Below, in pieces: positions 21,229 through 31,271 of a stretch of DNA of 64,000 nucleotides (position 1 is its first letter; each line of letters starts with the position of its first letter). The notes under the pieces are model-generated. The model was not told the origin of the DNA. It saw only the letters and a list, made by a program, of their open reading frames with translations, and made no database searches. The stretch spans positions 1 through 64,000 of the forward strand of contig NZ_JAFKOH010000011.1 of NCBI RefSeq assembly GCF_017303375.1, given 5' to 3'. This DNA comes from Bacillus sp. NTK074B (GTDB taxonomy: Bacteria > Bacillota > Bacilli > Bacillales > Bacillaceae_B). A program made the position numbers and the translations under genes.

Positions 21229-22830
21229 TTACCTCATCCTTCTCAGCATTTGACCTAAACGGGCTTCGAGCTCTAATAATTTAAAAGGCTTTGTCATATA
21301 ATCATCCGCACCTAAAAGAAGGGATCTTGAAATGTCCTTCTCACTCTTCCTCGACGTCAACATAAGCACCTTGTACCGATCAGAATCACTCCTTGAACGG
21401 ATGCGTTCCAATACTTCAAGGCCATCCATCTTCGGCATCACCCCATCTAAAATGACGAGACAAGGGTGTGAGACATGCCAGTCGGACTCCACAAACGCAG
21501 CTCCATCATTGAATGTCTGGATGTCATACTGAATATGAGTATCTCCCGGCAGCTTCGATACGATATCCTTCATCACTGTCCGGATGATCGGATCATCATC
21601 CACAATGGCAATCTTGATCGTTTTATGAGGGGTATTATCACTTGATTTCCGATCGATCTTTACGTTGTTCCTGCCGCTTCCCTTCGCCTCGTAAAGGGCA
21701 TGATCCGCAAGCTTAAGCCACGTATCAAAGGGCTTGGTAGGATCAGCGATTTCCGCGACTCCTGCAGAGAAAGAACAGGAAAAGTCCTCTTCTGCCTGAA
21801 ACAGAACGTGATTGAACCCTTTACGTATATCATCGACCAATGCATACGCTTCTTTTACAGATGTATGAGGGAAAATGATGACGAATTCTTCTCCTCCAAA
21901 GCGGAAGACCGTATCCTGGATTCTCGTTTCCGACTTCAGGTGTGAAGCGAATTTCTTCAGCACCAGGTCCCCGACCAGATGTCCATACCGATCGTTCACT
22001 CCCTTGAAATGATCCAAATCCAGAACAGCGACACAATAAGAGTCCCCTCTTCGTGCCCAATCACTTTGAAGTTGGGCATACGCCTGCCCAAGATATTTAC
22101 GGTTATACACCAGTGTAAGTTCATCAATCAGCACAAGCTCTTCCATCTGTTTCTTTCTCTCCATCTGCCTTTTCACACGTACAATGAATTCTTCCAGGTC
22201 AAAGGGCTTGGCAATAAAATCATCCGCGCCCATCTGATAGCTTTTCATACGGACCTCTTTACTGTTTTCCGCACTCACCATGACCGTAGGGATGAACTGC
22301 TGCTTCAGCTTCTTCTTGAAAAAGTCCAGAACTTCGAATCCATTCGTCCCATCCATATAGATATCGATGATGGCACAATCCGGTTTGACGTCGTAATAGG
22401 ACATAACCGCCTTATCAGGATTGGCGATGGGTACGACATACCAGCCTATTTTCTCAAGCTCTTCCTTCATATACATTAGGAAGGAGGTGTCATCATCAAT
22501 GAGTAACAAGACAGGCTCTTCGCCGGTCCTTGTTTGCTTTCCCGGAAATACCTCTGTGGACTCTTCCTCATATTGATAACAGAATTGAATGATATCAAAC
22601 AGCTCTTCCTTCACGTCTGTAATCGTCCATATCCGTTCTTCCTTTTCTTCATACTGACCCATCAATTCCCGTGCCCGGTCCCCGATTTTATGTAACCCAA
22701 GCACAGAGGCTGATCCAGCCATGGAATGGATGAACCGGTATACTTCTTCATGAGGGATGGAGATCGCGGCCTCCCACTCTTGTAATTTTTTTCGTACGTT
22801 ATTAAAAAAATGCTTTGTGTATTTTTCCAT
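21229..22830 (-). CDS. Hpt-REC-GGDEF-REC diguanylate cyclase
   Basis: A 533-residue signalling protein that should make cyclic di-GMP. An Hpt domain has His35 in HSMAGSASVLGL. Receiver 1 (about 106-222) has Asp156. The GGDEF domain (about 235-393) has an intact active site GGEEF at 312-316, substrate residues FKGVNDRYGH, and an inhibitory-site RIQD exactly five residues before GGEEF. Receiver 2 (about 405-530) has Asp462. The ATG at 22830 is preferred because AAAGGAAG lies 10 nt upstream. A TTG at 22872 lacks a site. It is first in the operon and abuts the HEAT gene with no gap. Cytoplasmic, no membrane segment. Confidence 0.92.
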   Translation of the reverse strand: MEKYTKHFFNNVRKKLQEWEAAISIPHEEVYRFIHSMAGSASVLGLHKIGDRARELMGQYEEKEERIWTITDVKEELFDIIQFCYQYEEESTEVFPGKQTRTGEEPVLLLIDDDTSFLMYMKEELEKIGWYVVPIANPDKAVMSYYDVKPDCAIIDIYMDGTNGFEVLDFFKKKLKQQFIPTVMVSAENSKEVRMKSYQMGADDFIAKPFDLEEFIVRVKRQMERKKQMEELVLIDELTLVYNRKYLGQAYAQLQSDWARRGDSYCVAVLDLDHFKGVNDRYGHLVGDLVLKKFASHLKSETRIQDTVFRFGGEEFVIIFPHTSVKEAYALVDDIRKGFNHVLFQAEEDFSCSFSAGVAEIADPTKPFDTWLKLADHALYEAKGSGRNNVKIDRKSSDNTPHKTIKIAIVDDDPIIRTVMKDIVSKLPGDTHIQYDIQTFNDGAAFVESDWHVSHPCLVILDGVMPKMDGLEVLERIRSRSDSDRYKVLMLTSRKSEKDISRSLLLGADDYMTKPFKLLELEARLGQMLRRMR

Positions 22831-22915
22831 TCGGCATCGTCTTCCTTTATCGTAAACTTCTATCTTTACCAAATTGTCCGTTAGCAGGGTAATGGATGTA
22901 CTCCAAACTTATTTC

Positions 22916-22944
22916 ATTATACTCTCGTATTCTTTAGTTTAATA
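22916..22944 (-). promoter_or_regulatory. Candidate promoter of the signalling/glycosyltransferase operon
   Basis: A perfect TATAAT -10 box lies on the minus strand, 17 bp from a weak TATTAA -35 box and about 85 bp upstream of the diguanylate cyclase start. The weak -35 would fit a regulated promoter. No other gene lies in the 22.9-23.4 kb gap: a plus-strand 83-codon frame (23099-23350) runs through a repeat and has no ribosome binding site. Confidence 0.5.
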
Positions 22945-23129
22945 GGTGGGCACTGGAAATATTATGTGTCTTTTTCTTCATTTATCCTGAAAAGTACAAT
23001 GTATCAGAAAAATGCAAAGACATCCAATAACGATGTGAAATAATTGGAAAAAAGGTTCGAATGGATTAGTTGATTATTTTTTAATTTTTGTCATATGTAT
23101 GTACAAGCTAAATGAGAATTTTCTCGAAA

Positions 23130-23204
23130 ATTGGACCGTTCCTTTCCGCTACAGGTACTTGCTTTCCTCTATTCCCTCAGGAGTCAAGTACCTTCCGCTC
23201 CAAT
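23130..23204. repeat. Shortened palindromic hairpin repeat, copy D
   Basis: Outer arms ATTGGA/TCCAAT and inner arms AGGTACTTG/CAAGTACCT enclose about 23 bases. Compared with the full copies (AGGTGCTCG/CGAGCACCT) both sides have changed together, keeping pairing, and the central hairpin is lost. It lies between crh and the diguanylate cyclase gene. Confidence 0.8.
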
Positions 23205-23366
23205 CCACTCTGTGTCTACCCTCTGAATATTATAAAAATAATGAAAAAGAGATAGTCGATTCTAATGTATGCACCTCAAAATTCTTATTCTATGACCTAT
23301 TTTTGAATCAGAATATTTCAAAATACCTCTTTACGAATGAATACACTTAGGTTGTATAGCAACATA

Positions 23367-23399
23367 CAAAAAAACCGATGACCACTCCCCGGTCATCGG
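23367..23399 (-). terminator. Terminator after crh
   Basis: CCGATGACC and GGTCATCGG flank a 7-nt loop, with a T-run on the minus strand, 19 bp past the crh stop. It ends the yvcI-rapZ-yvcK-whiA-crh operon. Confidence 0.92.
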
Positions 23400-23417
23400 C
23401 TTTTTGTGAAGTTGATG

Positions 23418-23675
23418 TTATGCTTCTTTTTGGACGAATCCTTCGAGGGCTACGAGGGCTTCTTCTTCGTCGCTTCCGTCTGCTACTAATGTGATGGCAG
23501 AGCCGGTGGAGATGGCCAGGCTCATTAGGCCCATGATGCTTTTCGCATTGACCTTCTTCCCATCCTTTTCTAAGAAGATTTCGGATGAGAAACGGTTTGC
23601 CTCCTGTACGAATAATGCTGCCGGCCTTGCTTGAAGACCTGTCTTCAATTTCACTTCCACTTGTTTTTCCACCAT
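23418..23675 (-). CDS. crh: HPr-like protein Crh (catabolite repression)
   Basis: An 85-residue HPr paralogue. At position 15, where HPr has the PTS phospho-histidine, this protein has Gln (KTGLQARPAA), so it cannot take part in sugar transport. Ser46 (NAKSIMGL), the HPrK target, is kept. Ser46-phosphorylated Crh acts as a CcpA corepressor. The ATG at 23675 has GGGGAG 8 nt upstream and gives the canonical numbering. An ATG two codons earlier is too close to the site. It is last in the yvc operon. Confidence 0.97.
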   Translation of the reverse strand: MVEKQVEVKLKTGLQARPAALFVQEANRFSSEIFLEKDGKKVNAKSIMGLMSLAISTGSAITLVADGSDEEEALVALEGFVQKEA

Positions 23676-23700
23676 GATCATTTCTCCCCTTTGTCCTTAA

Positions 23701-24648
23701 TTAGGTATTCAGCTTTTCTCCTGCTCTTAACTTCTCTGCAAGCTGATCGATTTTCCGTAAGCGGTGATTAATACCTGATTTACTAATGGTTCCGCCTGAC
23801 ACCATTTCCCCAAGTTCTTTCAATGTAACATCTTGATAATTCACACGCAGCTCGGCGATTTCCCTTAATTTATCGGGTAAAACCTGTAATCCTACATGTT
23901 TTTCGATAAACTTGATATTCTCAACCTGCCTTAAAGCTGCACCAATGGTTTTATTCAAGTTAGCCGTCTCACAATTCACCAGACGATTGACGGAATTTCT
24001 CATATCCCGGACAATCCGGACATCCTCGAATCGAAGGAGAGCATTATGAGCACCTATGATATTCAGGAATTCCGTGATTTTCTCTGCTTCTTTCAAATAC
24101 GTAATAAATCCCTTTTTCCTTTCAAGGGTCTTACTGTTCAACCCGAAGGAATTCATGAGCTCGGACAACGCCTCGTTGTGTTCTGAATAGAGTGAAAAAA
24201 TTTCTAAATGATACGATGAGGTTTCCGGATTGTTGACCGAACCTCCTGCAAGGAACGCTCCCCTTAAATACGAGCGCCTGCAGCATTTCTTCTTGATCAG
24301 GTCTTCGGATATATTATGAATAAAGGTGAAATGTTCACCCAGTATTTTCAAGTCCTCGAGGATCATCTTTGTATCTTCTTTGATTCGTACAATATAGACA
24401 TTGTTCTTCTTCAGCCGCATCTTTTTTCGTACCAGAAGCTCTACCGGGGTGTCGTACCCTTTTTTGATCAATGTATAGATTCTTCTGGCAATGGCGGCAT
24501 TTTCAGTTTGAATATTGACCACGAGCATTTGATTCGAGAAGGACAATGAACCATTCATTCGAATCAATGCGGACAGCTCTGCACTCGCACAGCAATCCTT
24601 CACTTCAATATTAGTCAGCTCTTTTTTTGTTTCGGACGCAAACGACAT
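23701..24648 (-). CDS. whiA: WhiA, LAGLIDADG/HTH DNA-binding protein
   Basis: Sporulation/cell-division regulator family WhiA (YvcL). The 315-residue protein has an N-terminal homing-endonuclease-like fold ([20 protein letters not shown] near residue 130) and a C-terminal helix-turn-helix (about 240-300, [25 protein letters not shown]). In B. subtilis it influences Z-ring assembly and chromosome segregation rather than acting as a clear transcription factor. The start at 24648 has AGGAGGTG upstream. It lies between yvcK and crh, the conserved Firmicutes order. Confidence 0.96.
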   Translation of the reverse strand: MSFASETKKELTNIEVKDCCASAELSALIRMNGSLSFSNQMLVVNIQTENAAIARRIYTLIKKGYDTPVELLVRKKMRLKKNNVYIVRIKEDTKMILEDLKILGEHFTFIHNISEDLIKKKCCRRSYLRGAFLAGGSVNNPETSSYHLEIFSLYSEHNEALSELMNSFGLNSKTLERKKGFITYLKEAEKITEFLNIIGAHNALLRFEDVRIVRDMRNSVNRLVNCETANLNKTIGAALRQVENIKFIEKHVGLQVLPDKLREIAELRVNYQDVTLKELGEMVSGGTISKSGINHRLRKIDQLAEKLRAGEKLNT

Positions 24649-24709
24649 CCCCATCACCTCCTAGCAAACGCTTGCACAACCTTATACACAAGAAATTTTT
24701 GTTACTGTG

Positions 24710-25672
24710 TCAGATTGTTGATTCTTTCAGATAAGAATAAATGATATCCGCGACCTTCTCTGTATTATGACGAACAAGATGGTTGTCATAAGAGAGAATT
24801 TCTTCCGCGATCACTTCCAGCCCCATAGACATCAATTTATCCACATCAAAGTGGACGGGACTCGCCTGTTCTTCATCATATCGGGCCTGCACCTCTTCAG
24901 GTACCTGCTTTTTATTCACCAGGATATAATCGATGCTCGGCGTCTCCAGATGATCATACAATGCTTTAACGTGGTCGCTTGCGGAATAATCCAGTGTTTC
25001 CCCTGCCTGTGTCATGATGTTGCAGATATACATTTTCTTCGCTTCCGCTCTGCATACTGCTTCACCAATCCCGGGGACAAGTAGATTCGGTAATATACTA
25101 GTATAAAGGCTTCCCGGTCCCATCACAATTAGATCGGCTTCCTTGATGGCTCGCAGGGTTTCGCCTAATGCCTTTATGCTGTCCGGCTTCAGGAAGACAC
25201 GCTTGATCTTCTTCCCGGCTTTAGGGATGGCGGACTCTCCCGTCACAATCGTCCCATCCTCCATTTCCGCTTTAAGGATGACACTCTGATTCGCCGACGG
25301 GAGAACCTTCCCCTTCACATTCAATACCCTGCTCATTTCCTGGATCGCGTGGACAAAGTCTCCTGTTATAGAAGCGAGGGCCGCGATGATAAGGTTCCCC
25401 AGGGCATGACCGGAAAGCTCATTCGTCGTTTCAAAGCGGTGCTGAAACATTTGTTCAACCAGTGGCTCTACTTCTGAAAGAGCAGCCAGGACATTCCGTA
25501 TATCTCCCGGAGGCGGAATATCCAAACTGTCCCGCAAACGGCCGGAACTGCCTCCATCATCAGCAACGGTGACAATAGCCGATATGTCAATCGGGTGTCG
25601 TTTTAATCCCCTGAGCAGGACCGGCAAGCCGGTTCCTCCCCCGATCACGACGACCTTTGGTGTATGTGTCAT
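24710..25672 (-). CDS. yvcK: YvcK/CofD-like gluconeogenesis factor
   Basis: A 320-residue UDP-sugar-binding protein needed in B. subtilis for growth on gluconeogenic carbon sources and for cell-shape control. It begins with the nucleotide-binding loop [18 protein letters not shown] and has [13 protein letters not shown] and [15 protein letters not shown]. The ATG at 25672 overlaps the rapZ stop by 4 bp and has AAAGGG 9 nt upstream. A 40-codon extension in the same frame only reads back through rapZ and is not part of the protein. Confidence 0.96.
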   Translation of the reverse strand: MTHTPKVVVIGGGTGLPVLLRGLKRHPIDISAIVTVADDGGSSGRLRDSLDIPPPGDIRNVLAALSEVEPLVEQMFQHRFETTNELSGHALGNLIIAALASITGDFVHAIQEMSRVLNVKGKVLPSANQSVILKAEMEDGTIVTGESAIPKAGKKIKRVFLKPDSIKALGETLRAIKEADLIVMGPGSLYTSILPNLLVPGIGEAVCRAEAKKMYICNIMTQAGETLDYSASDHVKALYDHLETPSIDYILVNKKQVPEEVQARYDEEQASPVHFDVDKLMSMGLEVIAEEILSYDNHLVRHNTEKVADIIYSYLKESTI

Positions 25673-26562
25673 GTTGTTAGACCCTTTCTCTTCTGAATGT
25701 CTCGATGAGAAATTTTTGTTTGATAGTCTTTTCCAAAATGATGTCCAAGATACTCTGCAAGCGCAACCGAACGATGTTGCCCGCCTGTGCATCCAATCGC
25801 CACGACAAGCTGGCTCTTGCCTTCCCGCTTGTATTGGGGAAGCATGAACGACAGTAGATCGGTTACCTTTTCGATGAATTTATTCGTCTCATTCCATTTC
25901 AACACATAGGTGGACACTTCTTCATCCAATCCCGTTTTCGGTCTCATATGATCGATATAATGAGGGTTTGGGAGGAAGCGTACATCAAACACCAGATCGG
26001 CATCGATGGGGAGACCGTGCTTAAAACCGAATGATACGACGTTCACCGTGAAAATCGTCTTCTTGTTCACCGAGAATTCAGTTAGAATCTTTTCCCGAAG
26101 CTCACGCGGCTTCATCGTTGATGTTGTATAAATTAATTGAGCACGACCTTTTAATTCCTCAAGCAGCTCTCTCTCCTGACGGATTCCTTCAAGGGGTAAA
26201 CCTGAAGGCGCCAGAGGATGGGAACGGCGCGTTTCCTTATATCGTCTGACAAGGGAAGCATCATCTGCGTCCAAATAAAGGATCTGCGGTGAGACCCATG
26301 AGGTTTCCGCCAATTCGTCCAATGCTTTGAATAAATGATCAAAGAATTCCCTTCCCCTCAAGTCCATGACGAGGGCGACCTTATTCATTTTATTACCGGA
26401 CTCTTTCATCAGTTCCAAAAACTTTGGCAGAAGAGTGGGTGGCAGATTGTCCACACAGAAGAACCCTAAATCCTCAAAGCTCTGAATCGCTACGGTTTTG
26501 CCGGCTCCGGACATCCCTGTTATGATGACCAATTGAACCTCGTTTGTAGAACCTGTACTCAT
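25669..26562 (-). CDS. rapZ: RNase adapter / nucleotide-binding protein RapZ (YvcJ)
   Basis: P-loop protein of 297 residues with Walker A GMSGAGKT near residue 16, a Walker-B-like [13 protein letters not shown], and the C-terminal [10 protein letters not shown] characteristic of the family. In E. coli RapZ guides RNase E cleavage of the GlmZ small RNA. In B. subtilis YvcJ hydrolyses GTP and affects competence. Coupled to yvcK by ATGA overlap and preceded by the Nudix gene. Confidence 0.95.
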   Translation of the reverse strand: MSTGSTNEVQLVIITGMSGAGKTVAIQSFEDLGFFCVDNLPPTLLPKFLELMKESGNKMNKVALVMDLRGREFFDHLFKALDELAETSWVSPQILYLDADDASLVRRYKETRRSHPLAPSGLPLEGIRQERELLEELKGRAQLIYTTSTMKPRELREKILTEFSVNKKTIFTVNVVSFGFKHGLPIDADLVFDVRFLPNPHYIDHMRPKTGLDEEVSTYVLKWNETNKFIEKVTDLLSFMLPQYKREGKSQLVVAIGCTGGQHRSVALAEYLGHHFGKDYQTKISHRDIQKRKGLTT

Positions 26563-26609
26563 ACTCTTCCCCCACCTTTATCATAATGTTCTATATAAAC
26601 GTTCGTTTT

Positions 26610-27077
26610 TTAACTCGGATCCAGTCGATAAGACAATAATTTAAAATCGGGAGTATACGTAAACGTTCCATAAATCGTATTCTTTCCGTGTAAAAGGTAG
26701 TCCAGAATATGATAATCTCCTTCAGCCATCGGCAAATTCTTGATCTCTTCAATCGGATGCCATTTGATCTTGCCTTCTTCTGATTCCTGTAGATTGACTC
26801 CATCCGCTTCTGTTGCGAAGAAGGAGAACATCATCCACTCAGAAACGATTTGATCGCCATCTTTGATGATGAATGTAAAGACGCCTTTTAAATCAGGATT
26901 TTTTAAGTAAATCCCCGTTTCCTCACGATACTCTCGAATGACGGCATCCCTGATCGATTCACCCGACTCCATCTTTCCACCTGGAGCGACCCACCAGTTC
27001 CGTCTCGGCTTTTGGAGAAGGAGCACCTTGTCTCCATCTAGATATAAACAATTTGTGACACGTTGCACTACCTTCAC
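26610..27077 (-). CDS. yvcI: Nudix hydrolase (YvcI)
   Basis: A 155-residue Nudix enzyme, likely a nucleoside-triphosphate pyrophosphohydrolase of the MutT/8-oxo-dGTP type. The Nudix box is complete: GGKMESGESIRDAVIREYRE followed by ETG, near residues 34-56. It is the first gene of the yvcI-rapZ-yvcK-whiA-crh operon, with a promoter about 65 bp upstream. Substrate specificity cannot be told from sequence. Confidence 0.92.
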   Translation of the reverse strand: MKVVQRVTNCLYLDGDKVLLLQKPRRNWWVAPGGKMESGESIRDAVIREYREETGIYLKNPDLKGVFTFIIKDGDQIVSEWMMFSFFATEADGVNLQESEEGKIKWHPIEEIKNLPMAEGDYHILDYLLHGKNTIYGTFTYTPDFKLLSYRLDPS

Positions 27078-27143
27078 CTCAATCTTGATGATTCGGGAGT
27101 GATCTATGCATCCATCCCATTTACAGTCTATCTCATTCCTTAC

Positions 27144-27172
27144 ATTATACTATGATTGTAGACAAGCTACAA
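27144..27172 (-). promoter_or_regulatory. Promoter of the yvcI-rapZ-yvcK-whiA-crh operon
   Basis: TTGTAG and TATAAT are separated by 17 bp on the minus strand, about 65 bp upstream of yvcI. The rest of the 27078-27496 gap holds only the terminator of the upstream hydrolase gene. Confidence 0.7.
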
Positions 27173-27295
27173 TGTCTCCGCTTGTTGATGAGATTGTCGA
27201 ATGAAATCGGAATATATCCGGACAGGTTTTGACAGTGGAAGGTATTCCACAAGATTGGTACAGGACCTCTGAATCATTGGAACAGGAAAAAAGGC

Positions 27296-27326
27296 AAAAA
27301 AAATAGACACAGGCGATTCCTGTGTC
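27296..27326 (-). terminator. Terminator of the SGNH hydrolase gene
   Basis: GACACAGG and CCTGTGTC flank a 5-nt loop, and on the minus strand the stem is followed by TATTTTTTTT. It lies 170 bp past the stop of the hydrolase gene. Confidence 0.85.
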
Positions 27327-27496
27327 GTCTACGGGATTTATTACTTAAAAGGGGGTCAATTTCTTATTTTCTATATTACCCGAAAATTGTTTCACTAGTG
27401 TTACAACAGATTTAAAACGGTATTACGGAATGTTAATGTTTCCAAGAGAAATTTACAAATCCCCTCGAATGCCCACGAATCCTGTCAATACACAGG

Positions 27497-28213
27497 TTAA
27501 AAGTCATAGTTCCTCATGATCTCGTCTGCAATTAACTCGTAGCCTTTCCCATTGGGGTGAAGGGAGTCATGAAAGTAAACCTCTTTGGACTTCCCTTTAA
27601 ATAAAGGGTTTGTTGAAACGTATTTTACGTTCTCATGTGACTTCGCTTCTTTCATCATGGACTTATTCCAATCGTCCACATACGCTTCGATTTTATCGCT
27701 GTCTTTATCTGGATATGGATTGTACAGCCCCAACACAATGATATCCGCTTGTTTGCTTGCTGTCCCGACAATATTCAGGATTTTATCCAGATGATCAAGA
27801 TAGTCTTTTTTTGCATCCATGATTTCGTCATGATGCAAAGGGAACAGATCTCCACCATTGTTCTTGATTAAATCATTGGTTCCAATGTTGATGATATATA
27901 CGTCCGCTTCACTCAGATCCTCGGCCACGTCCGGCTTAACGATTTGTGCAAGGAGTTCATCTGACTGCTGACCCGGTACTCCAAGGTTTTGGAAGTTATA
28001 GGACATCTTCGTATGTTCTTTATTCACCTTTTCTTCTAAACGTCCGATATAACCTGAATCCTTTTTATCACCATATCCATAAGTGAGTGAATCCCCTAAT
28101 GCAATGACGCGCTTTTTGGAGGACGACTCTGTCTCATCCGCAAAAAAACTGAAATAAACGATGGGGATAAGGGAAATTATGACGGCGATACCTGCAAATT
28201 TCATACCTTTCAT
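27497..28213 (-). CDS. SGNH/GDSL-family hydrolase, membrane-anchored or secreted
   Basis: A 238-residue esterase/lipase-like protein with an N-terminal hydrophobic segment (about 5-24) that is either an uncleaved anchor or a signal peptide. It has block I GDSLTYGYG with the nucleophile Ser near residue 42, block III INIGTNDLIKNN and block V HDSLHPNGKGY with the catalytic Asp/His. It resembles B. subtilis YpmR. The natural substrate is unknown (lipid or acylated glycan). It is monocistronic between trxB and yvcI, where B. subtilis has no such gene. Confidence 0.87.
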   Translation of the reverse strand: MKGMKFAGIAVIISLIPIVYFSFFADETESSSKKRVIALGDSLTYGYGDKKDSGYIGRLEEKVNKEHTKMSYNFQNLGVPGQQSDELLAQIVKPDVAEDLSEADVYIINIGTNDLIKNNGGDLFPLHHDEIMDAKKDYLDHLDKILNIVGTASKQADIIVLGLYNPYPDKDSDKIEAYVDDWNKSMMKEAKSHENVKYVSTNPLFKGKSKEVYFHDSLHPNGKGYELIADEIMRNYDF

Positions 28214-28495
28214 TGTTGATCCGACCTTCCGAAATAAACTGAGATGACTTTCATAATAGTCGTTATTCCCTGTTGGGAGGGTTGTAACCCTGTTTATTTT
28301 TGGAAATGATCGTGAATGGGATTGGTGCTCGTCTATTTTCTACTCAGGTTGGGATTCCGAGTCTTTTTTCACTGGCTGCCGTATCTCCAAGCTTTACACG
28401 TTTCTCAACAATTCAAGTATAAAAGACTGGGCGATTACGTGCTTTTTTTATGTCTTCAAAATGTATAAGCACCCCGACAAATATTATAGAACCAT

Positions 28496-28531
28496 AAAAA
28501 AGCCTTACGAAGGAATCCCTTTCGTAAGGCT
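28496..28531 (-). terminator. trxB terminator
   Basis: AGCCTTACGAA and TTCGTAAGGCT flank a short loop, followed on the minus strand by a T-run, 9 bp past the trxB stop. The 28214-28500 gap otherwise shows nothing I can name. Confidence 0.92.
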
Positions 28532-28539
28532 TTCTTACA

Positions 28540-29529
<990 letters not shown>

Positions 29530-29604
29530 TTAAATACTATGGTTAGAGGTTGTAATGGTGCTTAGCCTTCCATCTATAGTATTAACTTCCTACACCTATC
29601 CTAT

Positions 29605-29627
29605 AAAAATTGGCGGCATATCGCCAA
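29605..29627 (-). terminator. Terminator of the TPR-protein gene
   Basis: TTGGCG and CGCCAA flank a 6-nt loop with T-runs on both strands, 9 bp past the TPR gene stop. Confidence 0.7.
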
Positions 29628-29635
29628 AAATATGC

Positions 29636-31147
29636 TCAAGGAAGGTAACTTTCCACGACTGCGATATATTTTGTCAGGGTACTTGCGGATACATTGAACC
29701 GGTCGCACACCTGCTTCTTGGTGATCTTCTCGTTTCTCAGGCGATTCCAGACGAATTCCGTGGCCGCTGCGAACGCTTTTGCATTCTTGAAGGTTTCACG
29801 TTCTTTGATTCCCCGGTAGGCAATCGTGAACCACATAAGGAACAGGCCGGATTCCACGGTTGTAATCGGCCGGTGTTTTCCGTAAAGGTGCAGGGCGACT
29901 TCATGCATGTTCTGGATTTCCTGATTCACCTTGATCGAACTATTCCCATTGCTGTTCAACACCTGGGCGAGATATACTTTCTCCACAATGGACAAATCCT
30001 CTACATCGCAAAAATCTGCGTGAGTGAGGATGGCCCTCTGATTGTCAGAGATGGACGTCAGGAAAAGACCGAATAATTTTTCCTCGGTATAGTCACTTTG
30101 AAGCTTCTTTAGTATCGATGTGACGTGATTTTCAAAGCCCTCAGCTTTATTCTGATCATTCCAAGGCTCCTGTCCTTCTTTTTCAGGGTTGAATTCCAAT
30201 ACCTTTTTCCACGCTGTACGGGCTGTATCTCCGTGACCGGTCTCATGGGCAGAGTAGGACAACCAGTAATAAAAGCTCGCATCGCCTTCAAAGCCGATCT
30301 TCTGAAGATATTTCAACCATCCATACGCTTTCTTTGAATGACCGATGAGGGCGAACGTCGCCCCGAGCTTATAGCGGTGCTCATGAAGCAAGGGACGGAC
30401 CTTCTCGAGCCCCTGAATCAATTCATCCAGCTCCTCATGGCGCTTTTGATAGAAATAAAAGACGGCCGTATTGCACAGAGCATGAAGATTCCCCGGATTA
30501 TTCTCCAGGACCTCTTCCAGTGTCGCCGACGCTTTATCCACTTCCCCTAAATAGAAGTAGGCTAGTGCCAGATTATTATAGGCCGACCAGAATTCAGGAT
30601 AATCCCGGATGACGTCCTGCAAAGTATCCACAGCCTTCTGGAAGTGACCGGATTCGAGGAGCTCCCTCGCTTTTTCCTGCTGGCCGATGAGCTCATCATG
30701 CTCATATAAATCGTCCACAATCAAATCGGAATCAAGCTCAAGAAGCTCCAACAAGTCCTCAGCATCCTCGACGAATTCACCGTATTCTTCTTTCTCCAAA
30801 TAAGTAGAGACCTGTACATATGCCTCTTTAAATAAGCCTAGGTGGGCATAATTATTGGCTAAGAAGTAATGGCATTCCGACATACGGGGATCCAGATCCT
30901 CCAGTATATTATGCAGTAAATCATTGGAACGCTTGTATTCCCCAAGCTCTGTATACACAATCGATAATTGACAGGCAATCATCGGTTCGATCGGTTCTAA
31001 TTGAAATGCTCTATTTAAATATTTTAACGATTTCTTAAGCTCACGACGTTGATAAGCTTTCATCCCTTTATTGTAGTAATATTCACCTGTAGGGACAAAA
31101 GACAACACTTTCGCTTCTTCACTACTTAATTTTGACCCTTTTCTCAT
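29636..31147 (-). CDS. yvcD: TPR-repeat protein, YvcD-like, with C-terminal HTH-like segment
   Basis: A 503-residue soluble protein with tetratricopeptide repeats (about 20-125 and 155-290; for example AYNNLALAYFYLGEVDKASATLEEVLENNPGN). It is followed by an alpha-helical domain and a C-terminal segment, KKQVCDRFNVSASTLTKYI, that looks like a helix-turn-helix. Function in Bacillus is unknown. The HTH-like end suggests it could bind DNA or a cyclin-like partner. The start at 31147 has GGAGG 6 nt upstream. It precedes trxB. Confidence 0.82.
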   Translation of the reverse strand: MRKGSKLSSEEAKVLSFVPTGEYYYNKGMKAYQRRELKKSLKYLNRAFQLEPIEPMIACQLSIVYTELGEYKRSNDLLHNILEDLDPRMSECHYFLANNYAHLGLFKEAYVQVSTYLEKEEYGEFVEDAEDLLELLELDSDLIVDDLYEHDELIGQQEKARELLESGHFQKAVDTLQDVIRDYPEFWSAYNNLALAYFYLGEVDKASATLEEVLENNPGNLHALCNTAVFYFYQKRHEELDELIQGLEKVRPLLHEHRYKLGATFALIGHSKKAYGWLKYLQKIGFEGDASFYYWLSYSAHETGHGDTARTAWKKVLEFNPEKEGQEPWNDQNKAEGFENHVTSILKKLQSDYTEEKLFGLFLTSISDNQRAILTHADFCDVEDLSIVEKVYLAQVLNSNGNSSIKVNQEIQNMHEVALHLYGKHRPITTVESGLFLMWFTIAYRGIKERETFKNAKAFAAATEFVWNRLRNEKITKKQVCDRFNVSASTLTKYIAVVESYLP

Positions 31148-31222
31148 CAAAGTCCTCCGAAACGTTCATAGTATAACTACAGTAGTATATCATACAATCC
31201 CCCCGTACTAAACTACCATATT

Positions 31223-31266
31223 TTGAGGGACTTACCTTCACGCGTGCGCGAAGGTCCGTCCCTCAA
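31223..31266. repeat. GAGGGAC-type palindrome after hisI
   Basis: Arms TTGAGGGACTTACCTTC and GAAGGTCCGTCCCTCAA (two mismatches) flank a 10-nt loop, just past the hisI stop. It belongs to the same family as the inverted repeats at 34626 and 35959-36109. It may end the his transcript, but there is no T-run on the minus strand. Confidence 0.8.
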
Positions 31267-31271
31267 GGGTG

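Noticed and set aside
21979..22479. A 166-codon plus-strand frame
   Set aside because: Lies wholly antisense to the diguanylate cyclase gene. Composition is that of a shadow frame.
23099..23350. An 83-codon plus-strand frame between crh and the cyclase gene
   Set aside because: It crosses a hairpin repeat, lacks a ribosome binding site and has no coding-like pattern.
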